In this document: in pieces, positions 44,190 through 57,185 of the stretch
Position numbering within the stretch: position 1 is the stretch's first letter
Layout: every line of letters starts with the position of its first letter
From: Lamellibrachia satsuma
Taxonomy: Eukaryota > Annelida > Polychaeta > Sabellida > Siboglinidae
DNA length: 64,000 bases
Assembly: GCA_033239005.1 (NCBI GenBank)
Contig: BSQZ01000001.1
Span: 18,137,500-18,201,499 of the forward strand
Reading direction: 5' to 3'
Translations under genes and position numbers: made by a program
Notes under the pieces: generated by a model
What the model was told of the DNA's origin: nothing
Seen by the model: the letters and a program-made list of their open reading frames with translations, nothing else
Databases searched by the model: none

Positions 44190-44735
44190 CACATGTATTC
44201 AACCTAGAATGTAGGTAGGACAGCCACATTCACATGTATTCAACTTAGAATGTAGATAGGACGACCACATTCACATGTATTCGACCTAGAATGTAGATAG
44301 GACGGCCACATTCACATGTATTCGACCTAGAATGTAGATATGACGACCACATTCACATGTATTCGACCTAGAATGTAGATAGGACGGCCACATTCACATG
44401 TATTCAACCTAGAATGTAGATAGGACGGCCACATTCACATGTGTTCAACCTAGAATGTTGGTAGGATGGCCACATTCACATGTGTTCAACCGAGAATGTA
44501 GATAGGACGGCCACATTCACATGTATTCAACCTAGAATGTAGGTAGGACGGTCACATTCACATGTAATCAACCTAGAATGTAGATAGGACGGTCACATTC
44601 ACATATATTCAACCTAGAATGTAGGTATGACGGCCACATTCACATGTATTCAACCTAGAATGTAGATAGGACGGCGACATTCATATGTATTCAACCTAGA
44701 ATGTAGGTAGGACGGCCACATTCACATTCTTCATC
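44190..44735. repeat. 41-bp satellite (block B)
   Basis: Same unit as 16085-16705, about 13 copies, ending at the TTCATCAAAATCTTC flank. Confidence 0.95.
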
Positions 44736-44994
44736 AAAATCTTCAAATTCACTAAATGAAGCATTCAACAAATTAGTGTTTTAACTGAATATATGAGTAT
44801 ATTAAAATTACTTTGTTTTGTTAAAGAGTTAAATTGATCAAACTCATGACACGATGGACGGCATTCAACCTTCTTTATTGCCAGTGCTATCAAAACTGTT
44901 TTTGAAACGAACGGAGAACATAGCAAGCATCTGCTGGGCAAGTTACTGAGTTTCCGTGAAGAGGGAAAGTTTCAAAACTGTTGTGTTGATCGGG

Positions 44995-45095
44995 TGTTAC
45001 AATCAGTAATGTAACAATCGACCAGTAATGTAACAATCGACCAGTAATGTAACAATCGACCGGTAATGTAATAAATCGACCGGTAATGTAATAGA
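44995..45095. repeat. 19-bp tandem repeat (AATGTAACAATCGACCAGT)n
   Basis: About five units, with the last two diverged (ATAAATCGACCGGT). Confidence 0.85.
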
Positions 45096-45099
45096 AACG

Positions 45100-45311
45100 A
45101 TGATGAAAATCATTAAGATGATGGTGATGATGTTAATAATAATAGTAAAGAAGGTTATGATGAGGGTGATAAATGATTATGATGATGATGATGACAATTA
45201 AGGGGTCATCTTAGTGACGATGATAATGATAATGATGATAACGGCGGCGATGATGAGGGTGATAAATGGTTATGATGATGATGAGGAAGAAGATGAAGGC
45301 AGAAGTCTTAG

Positions 45312-45350
<39 letters not shown>

Positions 45351-45480
45351 CAATTAGGGTGATCATTATTACGATTATGAGGGCGAAGACAATGACATCC
45401 TCAGCCTTATCATCCTGCTCCTCCTCCTCATCATCATCATCACCATCCTCATGTTCGCCCTGATAACGGCTAGTCATGCT
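45100..45480. repeat. GAT/CAT-rich low-complexity tract
   Basis: GATGATGAT runs, then CTCCTCCTCATCATCATC. Its open frames (poly-Met or poly-Ser) are artefacts. Confidence 0.9.
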
Positions 45481-45649
45481 GACACCTACTCGACGTTCAC
45501 AAACTTGTGATTAACATAGATATCTCAGAACGAGTGAGCCGCATGTTTTCTGGGAGGACATACGGAATGCCGTTCATATAACCTCCAAGGTAACGCACGG
45601 CAGTAACTACATGTTGGCAAACAATAGGACCGAGTCAGACAGAGTGGTA

Positions 45650-46090
45650 AGGAAGAGGGAGGGGCATTAAAAAGGGTCATCTCAACAAACGAAAGAGATA
45701 ATCTACACTCAATTAAGGGATCATCTCAAACAATTATTAAAGGGATCATTAAAAGTGCTTTAAAAAGAAATACCTGACCATCATTTGATCAAATGAAGGG
45801 GTCATCTCAAAAACCGGTAGGAAATCTCAAAATGCTATGTGATTTTATATTACAAACTTAAGGTTAATCGCAAAAATATTAAAATAAGGGATCAGCTGAA
45901 ACAATCAAGCGGTTATCTAAAAAAATAAAGTTAAGGATAATTTCAGTCAACTAAAATGTTCATCTAAACGATTAAAGGGCACCTAAAGTTTTTTAAATAT
46001 TAATAAAATTATGGGATTTATCAATAACAATTGAAGGGACAATTTAAAAAGGAGTCATTAAGGGATCATTTAATAATACTAGCTGATCAT
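45650..46090. repeat. Degenerate short repeats with AAGGGATCATCT
   Basis: AGGGATCAT(C/T) recurs every 20-45 bp, too diverged to set a unit length. Confidence 0.5.
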
Positions 46091-46094
46091 CTCA

Positions 46095-46750
46095 AAACAT
46101 TTATGGGGTTTCACTCGCGTCACTGTGCCGATTGGTGGCGATGGCAATTTTCCAGAATACCAAGTAAAATGTTACGATTTCGAACCGCAAGCGGCATATG
46201 ATATCGCAGAATCATCTTCGAATTTGGCTCATTCGGAGCAGCTTAGTGACGCCAATAGTCTTTGATCTTTTACTTTCTGACCTAACCATCAAAACGACCA
46301 CACAAAGCCGCTAAGCTTATCCTCGTATATATAAAATACACATACATACATACATACATACATGCCACTTGGAAAAAAGTCTTCCATTAAACGATCAAAA
46401 TTTTTTTTAAATCAACAAAAACTCGCCATCTCTTACGCCTAGATCCACGGTAACCATGACACCAACGCTTATGCGGAAGAGTTATTGAGCTTTACAAAAA
46501 TCCGTAAGGCGTCGCTATTATATTTAGAATTAGTAACACGGTGGTGGTATCATTTTCTGTTTCAGAGTAGTGCATTAACACATATTTTCAAAAGAACGTA
46601 TGTTCGTGTACATGCACGCACGCACAACTATTCGTATTTTCCGTATGGAGCTGCTGTGAAACTCATCATAATGCGACGACGCCTCAGCATACATGTCGGT
46701 TTTACGGTAGCCGTGGTAGGTGTAGTATATGCTGAGTTTTTGTATTAGCT
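46095..46750. repeat. Dispersed repeat, third copy
   Basis: See 60831-61870. The equivalent peptide is VGDGNFPEYQVKCYDFEPQA. No intact gene. Confidence 0.7.
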
Positions 46751-46759
46751 TTTGTATTT

Positions 46760-47260
46760 TTTTTATAATTTATTGCAGATCAAAAATAAATATTTTCAAC
46801 TAATTTTTCACGTTTCGTCTTGGAATACTTTAAAAAAAATATGTTTTCAAAGGTTCCCTTGTTTTTATTTGAAGTAAGCATTGTTGGGTAATGTAAGACT
46901 AGCCGTGTAAAACTGGTCTTAATTGGCGAATTTTAAGTGCTAGTAGAATCGAGATGCATTTTGTTTACACATTCATCAAAATAGTGCCATTCACCTTTAG
47001 CCCTTTACGACGATGTGCTCCATAATTGCCTCAACATCCAGGCCTATGGTGATTGCAGTGATTTCACAAGTTGCTATATAATCAGACTAGTGTTGAATGT
47101 TTAGTTGTGGTAATGTTTTATACAAATTGGTTAACAGCAGGCAAGTTTTCAAATGTCACTGATAAAGATTTTATTTATGAGTGATAATGATTTTATTTCC
47201 CCTACGACTTGTGGAGTATGAGAGAACTTTCTCTCACTACAATACAGTGTATTAATAATA
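46760..47260. other. No gene seen
   Basis: AT-rich unique sequence. Confidence 0.4.
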
Positions 47261-47418
47261 ACATAATAAATGTTTATTTCAGACACAAGTCTAGCTATGT
47301 CTGAGTGGAGTACTAGTAATGGAGAAATCGCACAATAAAACATAATAAATGTTTATTTCAGACACGAGTCTAGCTATGTCTGAGTGGAGTACTAGTAATG
47401 GAGAAATCGCACAATAAA
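47261..47418. repeat. Two tandem 79-bp units
   Basis: Units 47261-47339 and 47340-47418 differ at one base (ACAAG/ACGAG). They contain GACAC.AGTCTAGC and GTACTAGTAATGG. Confidence 0.9.
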
Positions 47419-47604
47419 AGAAAGACATCCATGGTCAACTAGTTTGTTGAACAGTTTGATATTATGTGGCGACATTCCTTACCAGATTAATCTCTCAATA
47501 TTGCATCAAGAGTGGTTGATTAGCACATCTAAGGAGTTAACTACCCCCAAATATTGTTTGGAATGACATGAAAAATATAGCAGGGATCACAATTATATTA
47601 CTAT

Positions 47605-47761
47605 TGTAATAGGCTATGATTATTCCAACATTACAACACGCCATAGTAGGGGCACGACACACACACCTGCTATTTATTGATTGGCTAATAAAAATAAAAT
47701 GATCTCCGTCATTAGTACACCGATGATCACTAGGGGTCACCATATAATTCAATATGTCACA
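47605..47761 (-). repeat. 3' LTR of the Gypsy element (157 bp)
   Basis: It starts TGTGACATATTG and ends CTATTACA on the coding strand. The shared block includes TTATTAGCCAATCAATAAAT, then a CT-poor region and CATTACAACA (plus strand). Confidence 0.65.
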
Positions 47762-47877
47762 TCCCCTTTTATTAAAATAAAAGATAAACTGCATAAACAC
47801 TACTGCAAGACAAACTTATTATCTGTAACTACTAACACTAACACTAACTGTAACATGTTGAAGTCCAAATTCTGATA

Positions 47878-48921
47878 AATGACATTGTTCAAGCTGTGTC
47901 TTTGACTTCAAGCGGGAGCCTCGCCTCGGCTTGCTAGGAGAATGAGAAAGTTCGCTTACTAGCCCGCGACGAGTGGTTGGGGTACCTGGCTCGGAAGCTA
48001 GTGGTGACCGCACGATAGTAGGACTGTCCGCTGGACTGTCGACCGTTCGTAGGTCGTCATCACGGTCGTCACGCTCCATCGACTCCGGAGGCACGACGTG
48101 TGTTACCTCTCTCGACTTGTTGAGAACCCTCTCATTTCGCCGGTAGCTGCCGCCATCCTCAGTGGTGACGACGTACGACCTCGGGGTGTCGCACACTCCA
48201 GTGACGATGTCCCACGATGCCCCACGTGTTGTGTAGGCGCACGCGTACATTGTCTCCAATTCGATGTGATGCGCGTGTCGTCGTGCCCCGGTCGTAGAAG
48301 TGTTTTGACGCGTTTGTCGTCGTCTCAGGGTTGATCTGCCGTCGGTAACCACGGATGGTTTCAATGTGTTCGATGTACTCGGAATTTTGTCTCTCAGTTG
48401 CTGACTCATTACCAGTTGAGCAGGCGAGTACGGCGCTCCTGTGATTGGAGTGTTAGGAGATACAACCAGAAGTCGCGTCCTTCTTCGTGCGCTTTGCGCA
48501 TGTACGATTTCACGATGCCCACAAACTTCTCGCTCAGGCCGTTGGACTGCGCGTACCTCGGACTGCTGGTGACGATCTCGAATCCCATCTCAGTAGCAAA
48601 GCTGACAACATGCCTCAGGAACGGCATGTTGTCACATATTATCGTTTCTGATATTCCGTGTCGTGCGAAGATTTGCCTTAGTACAGAGATGACGCCATTT
48701 GCAGTTTTGCAGGTGAGTTGCTCTACCTCTGGAAATTGTGTGAAGTAACCAACGACTATTAAGTAATCGTTGTCCTTGAACGAGAAGATATCTGCGCCGA
48801 CCTTTGCCCAAGGTCGATCTGTCGTCATCGGTTGTTCGGTGTTCTGCCTCCTGAATGTTGCACAAGTAGCGTACTGGGCTACTGTTTCCTCGATGTCAGT
48901 AGACATATTGGGCCAGTACAT
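47878..48921 (-). pseudogene. Gypsy integrase and C-terminal tail
   Basis: 48921-48409 carries part of the zinc-binding region (CATC), then the three acidic core residues in context (GADIF, ICDNMPF, SNGLSEKF). A frameshift near 48440 leads into the tail with SYVVTTEDGGSYRRN, typical of Gypsy integrase C-termini. A stop lies near 47819. Confidence 0.75.
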
Positions 48922-48925
48922 GATC

Positions 48926-50250
48926 TCACAATCTGTACATTTTAGACCCTGGTACGTATCGAATAGACAGTTTGTACCGCAGCAGTCGGAGCAGCATCAG
49001 TTGAAGCCGCGATGACGCATTGTGTAGCGGCTTTCTCGTGATCGTCTCCAACGGTTTATGATCGCTCTGCACCTCCACGTCGCGCCCATATATGTACTGG
49101 TAGAACCTGTTTGCTGCAAACACGATACGCAACAGTTCCTTTTCAATTTGTGCGTATCTGCTTTCATTGTCCGTCAAGACGCGAGACGCGTACGCGACTG
49201 GCTGAGAGTTTTGCAGCAAGCATGCACCTAGACCCTTAGACGAGGAGTCTGCTTGTATCGTGACTGGTACCTCTGGATCGTACAATTTGAGTACCGGTTT
49301 CTCTCTGAGAATCAGTTTCACTTTGTTCATGGCAGCCTTATGTTTAGGCAACCATACCCACGGTACACTGTCCTTGAGTAGTGCACACAGTGGTCTGATG
49401 ATCGCGGCTTTGTTCGGTATGAATGACGACAGATAGTTCAGCAGGCCTATGAGACGTCGAACTCCATCTTTGTCTGTAGGTTCTGGCATACTCACGATCG
49501 CTTTTATTTTCGCATCATCGGGTTGCATGCCGTCAGCTGAGATAATCGTCCCCATGTAGAAGACTTCGGATTTCTCCAACTGCGTCTTCTTCATGTTGAA
49601 CTTGACACTTCGGCCACGAGCACGCTCCATGACTTTCCTCAGAGTGCAGTCGTTATCTACCTCGGTTTTCACTGCAATTAGCATATCATCTGCAACGATG
49701 TGAACATTAGGAATGTCACCAAACGTTTTATACGTCCACTTTTGTAACACTTCGCTAGATCTGGTGATTTCGAATGGCATTCGAACAAAGCGATATCGCC
49801 GGAATGGGAAGTTGAAGCAGCATATCAATGAGGTGTCTTAGTCCAATTCCACCTGCCTGTACGAGTCCTTCTGGTCTGGTGAATAGTCGTGTACCGCCCA
49901 ACTGCGTACTGATTTCTGTGAACGTTGGAATCTGGAAGTGTTCTCTGCGAATGTTCTTGTTCATGTGCTTTGGATCTAACCACAGACGAAGAGACCCGTC
50001 CCGCTTCTCCGTTATGACGAGGCTATTCACACAGTCGGTTGGTTCGTCGACTGCGATGATGACGCCTTGTGCTTCTAACTTTTTCAACTTCTCTCGAAGA
50101 GGTTCGTACAGAGCCTGCGGCACCCGTCTTGGAGGGTCGATGACAGGCTGCGCTCCCGGGTTCAATTCGATGTGGTATTTGCCAGGGTAGCAGCCAAGAC
50201 CAGAGAATACGTCTTTGTATTCGTTCTCGAGCGTGTCCATCGTGATTGCT
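48926..50250 (-). pseudogene. Gypsy reverse transcriptase and RNase H
   Basis: Two frames meet at about 49830-49760. The first gives the fingers region (VIDPPRRVP, LVITEKRDGSLRLWLDP). The second gives RYRFVRMPFEIT, the catalytic box VADD (a variant seen in many animal Gypsy elements), the connection region and RNase H (ADSSSKGLGA, SDHKPLETI). The frameshift sits where the first palm aspartate would be expected. Confidence 0.8.
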
Positions 50251-50302
50251 CGCTCGGTTGCCTCGACTGCGTCTATTTGTTGGACTCGATCACCTTGTGA
50301 CG

Positions 50303-50608
50303 TCACGAGATTATCGCCTGGCTGCACCAGACCAAGAGCCACGCTGACATTAAGTCGGTAGTGATGCATTTGTCACCTACTTGATATGTCACTTCAGCAA
50401 CACCGTCGTGTTCGACTACTCCGCCTCCAAGTGTTTTGAGAACGACAGAGCTGCAGTTCAGGTTTGGCTTTTCTCGGATGTGTTTCCATGTTTTCATTGG
50501 CACCGCATTTGTCTCTGCACCCGTGTCCACCTTCATCTTTGCGAATTGCACACATTGACGTACGAGTACCACGAAGACGATGCATTGTGATGTAACGATA
50601 CGACACAT
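50303..50608 (-). pseudogene. Gypsy aspartic protease region
   Basis: The motif VDTGAETNAVP near the start is the retropepsin active-site pattern (Asp-Thr-Gly). The domain is partly out of frame with both neighbours. Confidence 0.65.
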
Positions 50609-51000
50609 TTGACGACCGAGTGAAGGAAGAACTCATCCTCGCTGCTGTCTTCATCATGACCATGCGGTGTCGTCACAGCGGGCATGGATTTAGATTTACA
50701 CATTGCTGAGTAGTGGCTCCGCCCGTTGCACTTGTAACACGTAGCGCCGTACGCTGAGCACTTGCACGCTTCGTACTTGGTTCCGCAGCGTCTGTATAGC
50801 TGGTGTTTGTTTGTACTGGTGGTGGCACGGTGGTTGTTCTTAGACGAGGAGTATCCTTGGTTACTACGCTGAGAGAAGGGAGTAGACTTTGTATCTTGCT
50901 TCACACGACGTCGTTTTACATAGTTAAGCGTTGAGCGTGGTTGATTGCGTGTCGTGTGTTGACATTGACCTGACCTCATTCTGTGTGACCTCAAACGCAA
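50533..51000 (-). pseudogene. Gypsy gag nucleocapsid region with zinc knuckle
   Basis: The reading contains a cysteine/histidine knuckle (CYKCNGRSHYSAMC, close to CX2CX4HX4C) preceded by a basic stretch. The upstream CGTKYEACKC adds further cysteines. It ends in a frameshift just before the protease. Confidence 0.7.
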
Positions 51001-51046
51001 CGCGTTTTAGTTAGGGTTAAGTTCTCTTGTCTGAAAAGCCTCTCCT

Positions 51047-51530
51047 TCAGGGCTTTCTCCTGGGAAGCAATAGAAAACACGATTTTTTTCGAATCATGTT
51101 CTCTTTCTCTGCAAACTCGCATGCACCTGCTAAGTTTTGTATTGCTGTCAAGTAATAAAAAAACGGCTGTTGTTCGGCCCGCCTGTATGTCCAGAACTGG
51201 TATCGACTGAATACAGTTCGTTTTAGACCATTGAAATGATCTTCGAACTTTTGCATCACCTGAACGTAGCTTTTGCTGTCTACGCCAGCAGCCTCATCGA
51301 AGGTGAAATGGTTGTATCGTTCGAGTGCGTCTGGTCCTATCGAAACCAACAGCATGGGCCATGGCGATTTTGACTTTGTCGACCTTTGCGTCGCTCTCTG
51401 TGGCCGTCATAAACAGGTTAAATCGCTGTTTCCATACATGCCAATTGTCGGCAAGATTGCCTGACATATTTATGCTGTCCGGCGGCCGCCGGAATTCGAG
51501 CGACATTTTAGATCTTACCGCTTCCGACAC
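51047..51530 (-). pseudogene. Gypsy gag, capsid region
   Basis: The reading begins close to the primer-binding site (LEFRRPPDSINMSGN...W..W) and switches frame near 51355. There is a stop near 51047 before the zinc-knuckle region. It is a Gypsy-type gag by position and by the NWHVWKQRFNLF motif. Confidence 0.6.
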
Positions 51531-51532
51531 CA
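51521..51532 (-). other. Primer-binding site of the Gypsy element
   Basis: TGGTGTCGGAAG on the minus strand directly follows the LTR end. The leading TGG is as expected for pairing with a tRNA CCA end. The tRNA identity was not determined. Confidence 0.65.
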
Positions 51533-51632
51533 TGTAATATACTGTGATTATTACAACATTACAACACTGCATAGTAGGATCACGACACACACACCTGCTA
51601 TTTATTGATTGGCTAATAAAAGTTCAATTACA
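51533..51632 (-). repeat. 5' LTR of the Gypsy element (100 bp)
   Basis: It starts TGTAATTGAAC and ends TATTACA on the coding strand and is followed directly by the primer-binding site. It lacks about 57 nt that the other LTR has near its start. Confidence 0.7.
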
Positions 51633-51639
51633 ACCCCCC

Positions 51640-51970
51640 GCTTTTGTGTTTATCGAATTATAAATGGTGCAATTTGTATTTGTGGATCTTTTCCCTTGTA
51701 TTTCGTAACTTTGCTGAGACGTTATTGAGCAGCAATATGGTTTTTTTTAGTCAATTTAATTTTGCAAACTAGTCTTGACTGTTTGCTAAAGTTATTTATG
51801 CTATTTAGTGATATGTACCAGCTTGTATATCTACATTCATTGTTATTGTGATGTACTTCCCGTGCACACTGCTGTAGGCGCAGTATGTTCAAGTCAGTGT
51901 GCACAATGGCAATCCTTGTCCTGTCGTAGTCAATGTAAATAAATTGGACAGATTGCCCATTTTCACCCTA
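51640..51970. other. No gene seen
   Basis: Unique sequence between the Gypsy 5' LTR and the LINE. Confidence 0.4.
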
Positions 51971-51974
51971 CAGT

Positions 51975-54288
51975 AGTTGTGTTTCTCACACAAACAGAGA
52001 AAGGGTTGCAGAGTACCGACCATGTGATAGTCAATCAGAAGTGGAGACGATCACTTCAGGACGTTAGAGCCAGACGCGGAGCTGATGTGAGGAGTGACCA
52101 TGTGCTGGTAGTGGCAACATTGTCCTTGAAACTACGGAAGACACAAAGAAGAGAAGAGAGACAACGGCGATTTGACACAGGAAAGTTAAAGAACCCAAAT
52201 ACAGAGAAAGCTTTCCAGCTGGACTTAAAAAACCGCTTTCGCATACTCCAAGAGGAACAAGAATTGAGCATCGACAGTTTCAATCAGGCACTGATGGAAA
52301 CAAGCAAGATACGTTTAGGGTACAGAAGAAAAAAGAAGGAGGAATGGATCAAGTCAGACACATGGATAACAATTGATGAAAGAAAAGCAACAAAAAAGAA
52401 GCTAAACGACGCTAAATCTCAACGACTGAAGGAACAGCTGCAGAGTAGATACTCAGAACTGGACAAAGAAGTCAAAAGGAAGACGAGAGCAGATAAGAGA
52501 GCCTTCATCTAAAATCTGGCAGATGAAGCAGAAGCAGCAGCACAGACACAGAACATGGCCACACTGTACAAGATAACCAAAACGCTGACTGGCGGTTTTA
52601 AAAAGAGTGATATTCCAGTGAAAGATGTGGATGGAAATGTTTTCACCTCTGAAGTAAAACAGACCCAGAGATAGAAAACACACTTCAAGACCATCCTCAA
52701 CAAGGAAGCACCAAGAAATCAAGCAGAAATTCCAGAAAGCAAAGAGGACCTGAAGGTCAACACAGACCCACCATCTGCTGAAGAAGTGAGAAAAGCAATC
52801 AGGACCATGAAGTCTGGAAAAGCACCGGGTGCAGACTGTGTAAGTGCAGAGATGTTGAAAGCTGGAGGAGAAGTCACCATGGGAGCCTTGACAGAGATCT
52901 TTGAAGGAATATGGGAGACGGAAGAAACACCAGGCGACTGGAAGATGGGGCTGATCGTCAAACTGCCAACGAAAGGAGACCTTAGCCTTTGCAAAAACTG
53001 GAGAATGATCACTCTGTTGTCTATCACTAGCAAAGTTTTCAGCAGGGTGATCCTTGACAGAATTTCAGAAGCCCTTGACCAACTGCTTCGCAAAGAACAG
53101 GCAGGTTTTAGGAAAGGAAAATCCTATGGGGACCACATCTTTACCTTAAGGCAGATCCTGGAGCAGTGCCAGGAATGGAACACGCCATTCTACGCAAACT
53201 TTGTCGATTTTGAAAAGGCTTTCGACAGCATTCACAGAGACTCTCTCTGGCGTATACTCGGGCACTATGGAATCCCCCCAAGATTGTGAGCATAATCAAA
53301 CTGCTATATGACGATTTCAGGACCAAGGTCATTTGCGGCCAATACCTGACAGAAGATTTTGAAATCAAGACCGGAGTGAAACAAGGATGCATACTATCCC
53401 CCTTCCTCTTCTGCCTCGGGATTAACTGGGTCATGAAGGAAACAGCACTAGGAGACAAAAGCGGCATCATATGGACCTTCACAGAAACATTAGGTGATCT
53501 AGACTATGCAGACGACATATCTCTTCTGTCGCACCGCTACAGTGACATCCAAAGAAAAAGCGATGAACTTGCAAGAAATGCCAAAAAGATTGGGCTACAG
53601 ATAAACATAAACAAAACAAAGATGCTGCGAAACAACAGCCAAACAGCAGACCCCATCACAATTGGAGGAAAGGATATTGAAGAGGTGACCGAGTTCACCT
53701 ACTTTGGGGCCAAGATGTCAAAAGATGGAAACTCGGAGTCTGAGATTAAGGCAAGGATTAGAAAGGCAAGAGGGGCATTTGCGGCACTGAAGAATATCTG
53801 GAAGACAAACAAGATCAGCAACAGAACAAAGATCCGCCTGTTCAAGAGCAACGTCCTAAGTGTGCTACTATATGCGGCGGAATCATGGAAAGTTATCAAA
53901 AGCATATGCCAGATGCTGGAAGTTTTCCAAGACAAGTGCCTCAGGAAGATACTGCGAATCTACTGGCCGAACAAAATCTCCATGAAAGAACAGGTATACA
54001 GCCCATCTCTCTCGAGGTTAAACGCCGCAGATGGAAATGGATCGGACACGTCTGCATAATGCCGCTGATATCCATTCCAAGAGTGGCCATGCGCTTGACC
54101 CCAGGTGGCAAGAGAGCGAGGGGGAGACCCAAGGAGACGTGGAGGAGATCAGTAGAGCGGGAGATGAAGGCTCTCGGGTGGAGTTGGGGCCAGGTGACGA
54201 AGCTTGCAACGGACAGACAACATTGGCGTTCTTTGGTGTCGGTCTTATATGTGATCCCACACGAACAGGATTAAGTAAGTAAGTAAGT
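51975..54288 (+). mobile_element. 5'-truncated LINE retrotransposon
   Basis: It starts inside the C-terminal end of an APE-type endonuclease (RRSLQDVRARRGADVRSDHV) and runs through a linker to the RT: GKAPGADCVSAEML, FVDFEKAFDS, GVKQGCILSPF and the intact catalytic box DYADDISLL (about 53500). The C-terminal part is VKRRRWKWIGH...RGRPKETW. Two in-frame stops (52510, 52672), a +1 shift in a C6 run at 53274-53281 and another shift near 53985 break the ORF. The 3' end is a TAAG microsatellite (54272-54287), as in several non-LTR clades. The clade was not assigned. Confidence 0.85.
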
Positions 54289-57185
54289 GCCATACCGTAA
54301 CACTTACCCAGACACCCCCGTGTACCGTACCGTAACACTTACCCAGACACCCAACCGAGTACCGTACCGTAACACTTACCCAAACACCCCCCCGTGTACC
54401 GTACCGTAACACTTACCCGGACACACCCCGTGTAACGTACCGTAACACTTACCCAGACAACCTCCCCCCCCGTGTACCGCACAGTAACACTTACCCAGAC
54501 ACCCCCCAGTGTACAGCACGGTAACACTTACCCAGAAACCACAAACCTTTGTAACGAACCGTAACACTTACCCAGACACCCCACCCCATGTAACGCACCA
54601 TACCACTTCCCCAGACCCCACAACCCCCGTGCAACGCACCGTACCACTTACCCAGACACCCCACCCCATGTACCTCACTTGAACACTTACCCAGACACCC
54701 CACCCAAATGTAACGAACCGTAACACATACCCAGACACCCCACCCCAATGTAACGCACCGTACCACTTACCCAGACACCCACCCCAATGTAACGCACCGT
54801 AACATTTACCCAGACAACCCACCCGCATGTAACGCACCGTAACACTTAGCCAGACACACCACCCCTTGTAACGCACCGTAACACTTACCCAGATGCAGCA
54901 CCCCCATGTAACGCACAGTAACAGTTACCCAGACACCCCACCCCCACGGAACGCAACCAACCCCCATGTAACGCACCGTACCACTTACCCAGACATCCCA
55001 CCCCATGTAACGCACCGTACCACTTACCCAGACACCCCACCCCCATGCAACGCACCTTACCACTTACCCAGACACTCCACACCCACGTAACGTACCGTAC
55101 CACTTACCCAGACCCACCACCCCTTGTAACGCACCGTACCACTTACCCTGACACACCACCCGTATGTAACGCACCGTACCACTTACCTAGACAACCCACC
55201 CTCATGTATCGCACCGTAACACTTACCCAGACACCCCACCCCAAAGTACCGCTTCTTAACTCTTACCCAGACACACCACCGCAATGTAACGCACCGTACC
55301 ACTTACCCAGACACCCCTCCCCCATATAACGCACCGTAACACCTACCCAGACAACCCACAACAATGTATCGCTTCCTAACTCTTAACCAGACACACCACC
55401 CCCATGTAACGCACCGTACCCCTTACCCAGGCACCCCTCCCCCATGTACCGCACCGTACCACTTACCCAGACACCACACCCCAATGTATCGCTTCCTAAC
55501 TCTTACCCAGACACACCACCCCCATGTAACGCACCGTACCATTTACCCAGACACCCCAACCTCATGTACCGCACCGTACCACTTACCCAGACACCACACC
55601 CCAATGTATCGCTTCCTAACTCTTACCCAGACACACCACCCCCATGTAACGCACCGTACCATTTACCCAGACACCCCAACCTCATGTACCGCATCGTACC
55701 ACTTACCCAGACACCCCACCCCATGTAACGCACCTTACCACTTACCCAGACACACCACCCCATGTAATGCACCGTACCACTTACCTAGACACCCCACCTT
55801 CATATACCGCAACGTACCACTTACCCAGACACCCCACCCCCATTTATCACACCGTACCACTTACCCAGAAACTCCACCCCTATGTAACGCACCGTAACAC
55901 TTCCCCAGACACCCCACCCCAATGTATCACTTCCAAACTGTTACCCAGACACACCACCCCCATGTAACGCACCGTACTATTTACCCAGACACCCCAACCT
56001 CATGTACCGTATCGTACCACTTACCCGGACGCCCTTCCCCCATATACCGCACAGTACCACTTACCCAGATACCCCACCCCCAAGAACCGCACCGTAACAC
56101 TTACCCAGACACAGCACCCCCATGTTATGCACCTTACCACTTACCCAGACACCACAACCTTATGTACCGCATCGTGCCACTTACCCAGACACCCCTCCCC
56201 CATGAACCGCACCGTTCCACTTACCAAGACACACCACCCTCATGTAACGCACCGTATCACTTACCCAGACACCCCAACCTCATGTACCGCACCGTACCAC
56301 CCCATACACCCCACCCCATGTACTGCACCGTTCCACTTACCCAGACACACCACCCCCATGTATCGCACCGTACTACTTACCCAGAAACTCCACCCCATGT
56401 AACGCACCGTAACACTTACCCAGACACCCCACCCTATGTACCGCTTCCTAACTCTTACGCAGACACACCACCGCAATGTAAGGCACCGTACCACTTACCT
56501 TGACACCCCACCCTTATGTACCGCACCGTACCACTTACTCAGACACCCCACCCACATGTATAGCACAGTACAACTTACCCAGAAACCCCACCCCCATGTA
56601 ACGCACCGTAACACTTACCCAGACACACCACCGCAATGTACTGCTTCCTAACTCTTGCCCTGACACACCACCGCAATGTAACGCACTGTAACACTTAGCC
56701 AGACACCCCACCCCCATATAACGCAACATACCACTTACCCAGACACCCCACCCCCATGTAACGCACCGTAACACTTACCCAGACACATCTTCACCATGTA
56801 GCGCACCGTACCACTTACCCAGACATCACACCTCCATGTAACGTACCGTAGCCCTTACCCAGTCACCCCACCCCCATGTAACGCATCGTACCACTTACCC
56901 AGACACCCCATCCCATGTAACGCACCGTACCACTTACCCAGACACCCCAACCCCATGTACAGCACCGTACCACTTACCCAGACACCCACACCCAATTACC
57001 ACACCGTACCACTTACCCAGACACCCCACCCGCATGTAACGCACCGTACCACTTACTCAGACACCCCTCCCCATGTACCGCACCGTACCACTTACCCCGA
57101 CACCCCACCCCATGTATCGCACCGTACCGCTTTCTCATCCATCCCAACCCCATGTTACGCACCTTAGCGCTTACCCGGGCACCGC
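54288..57185. repeat. 40-41-bp satellite
   Basis: The unit contains GTAACGCACCGTACCACTTA and CCCAGACACCCCACCCC. About 70 units with variable C runs. Variant units (ATGTATCGCTTCCTAACTC) recur every few units, so there is higher-order structure. The LINE ends at its left edge. Confidence 0.95.

Larger units (their letters stand above)
47605..51632 (-). mobile_element. Gypsy (Ty3) LTR retrotransposon, nearly complete but mutated
   Basis: The 5' LTR is on the right (51533-51632) and the 3' LTR on the left (47605-47761). Both have TGT...ACA ends on the coding strand and share about 90 nt. A primer-binding site (TGGTGTCGGAAG, 51532-51521) abuts the 5' LTR, and a purine tract (AAAAGGGGA) lies next to the 3' LTR at about 47762-47770. 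Inside, in order on the minus strand: gag, zinc knuckle, protease, RT, RNase H, integrase and a C-terminal tail. Frameshifts separate the domains. No clear target-site duplication was found. Confidence 0.85.
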
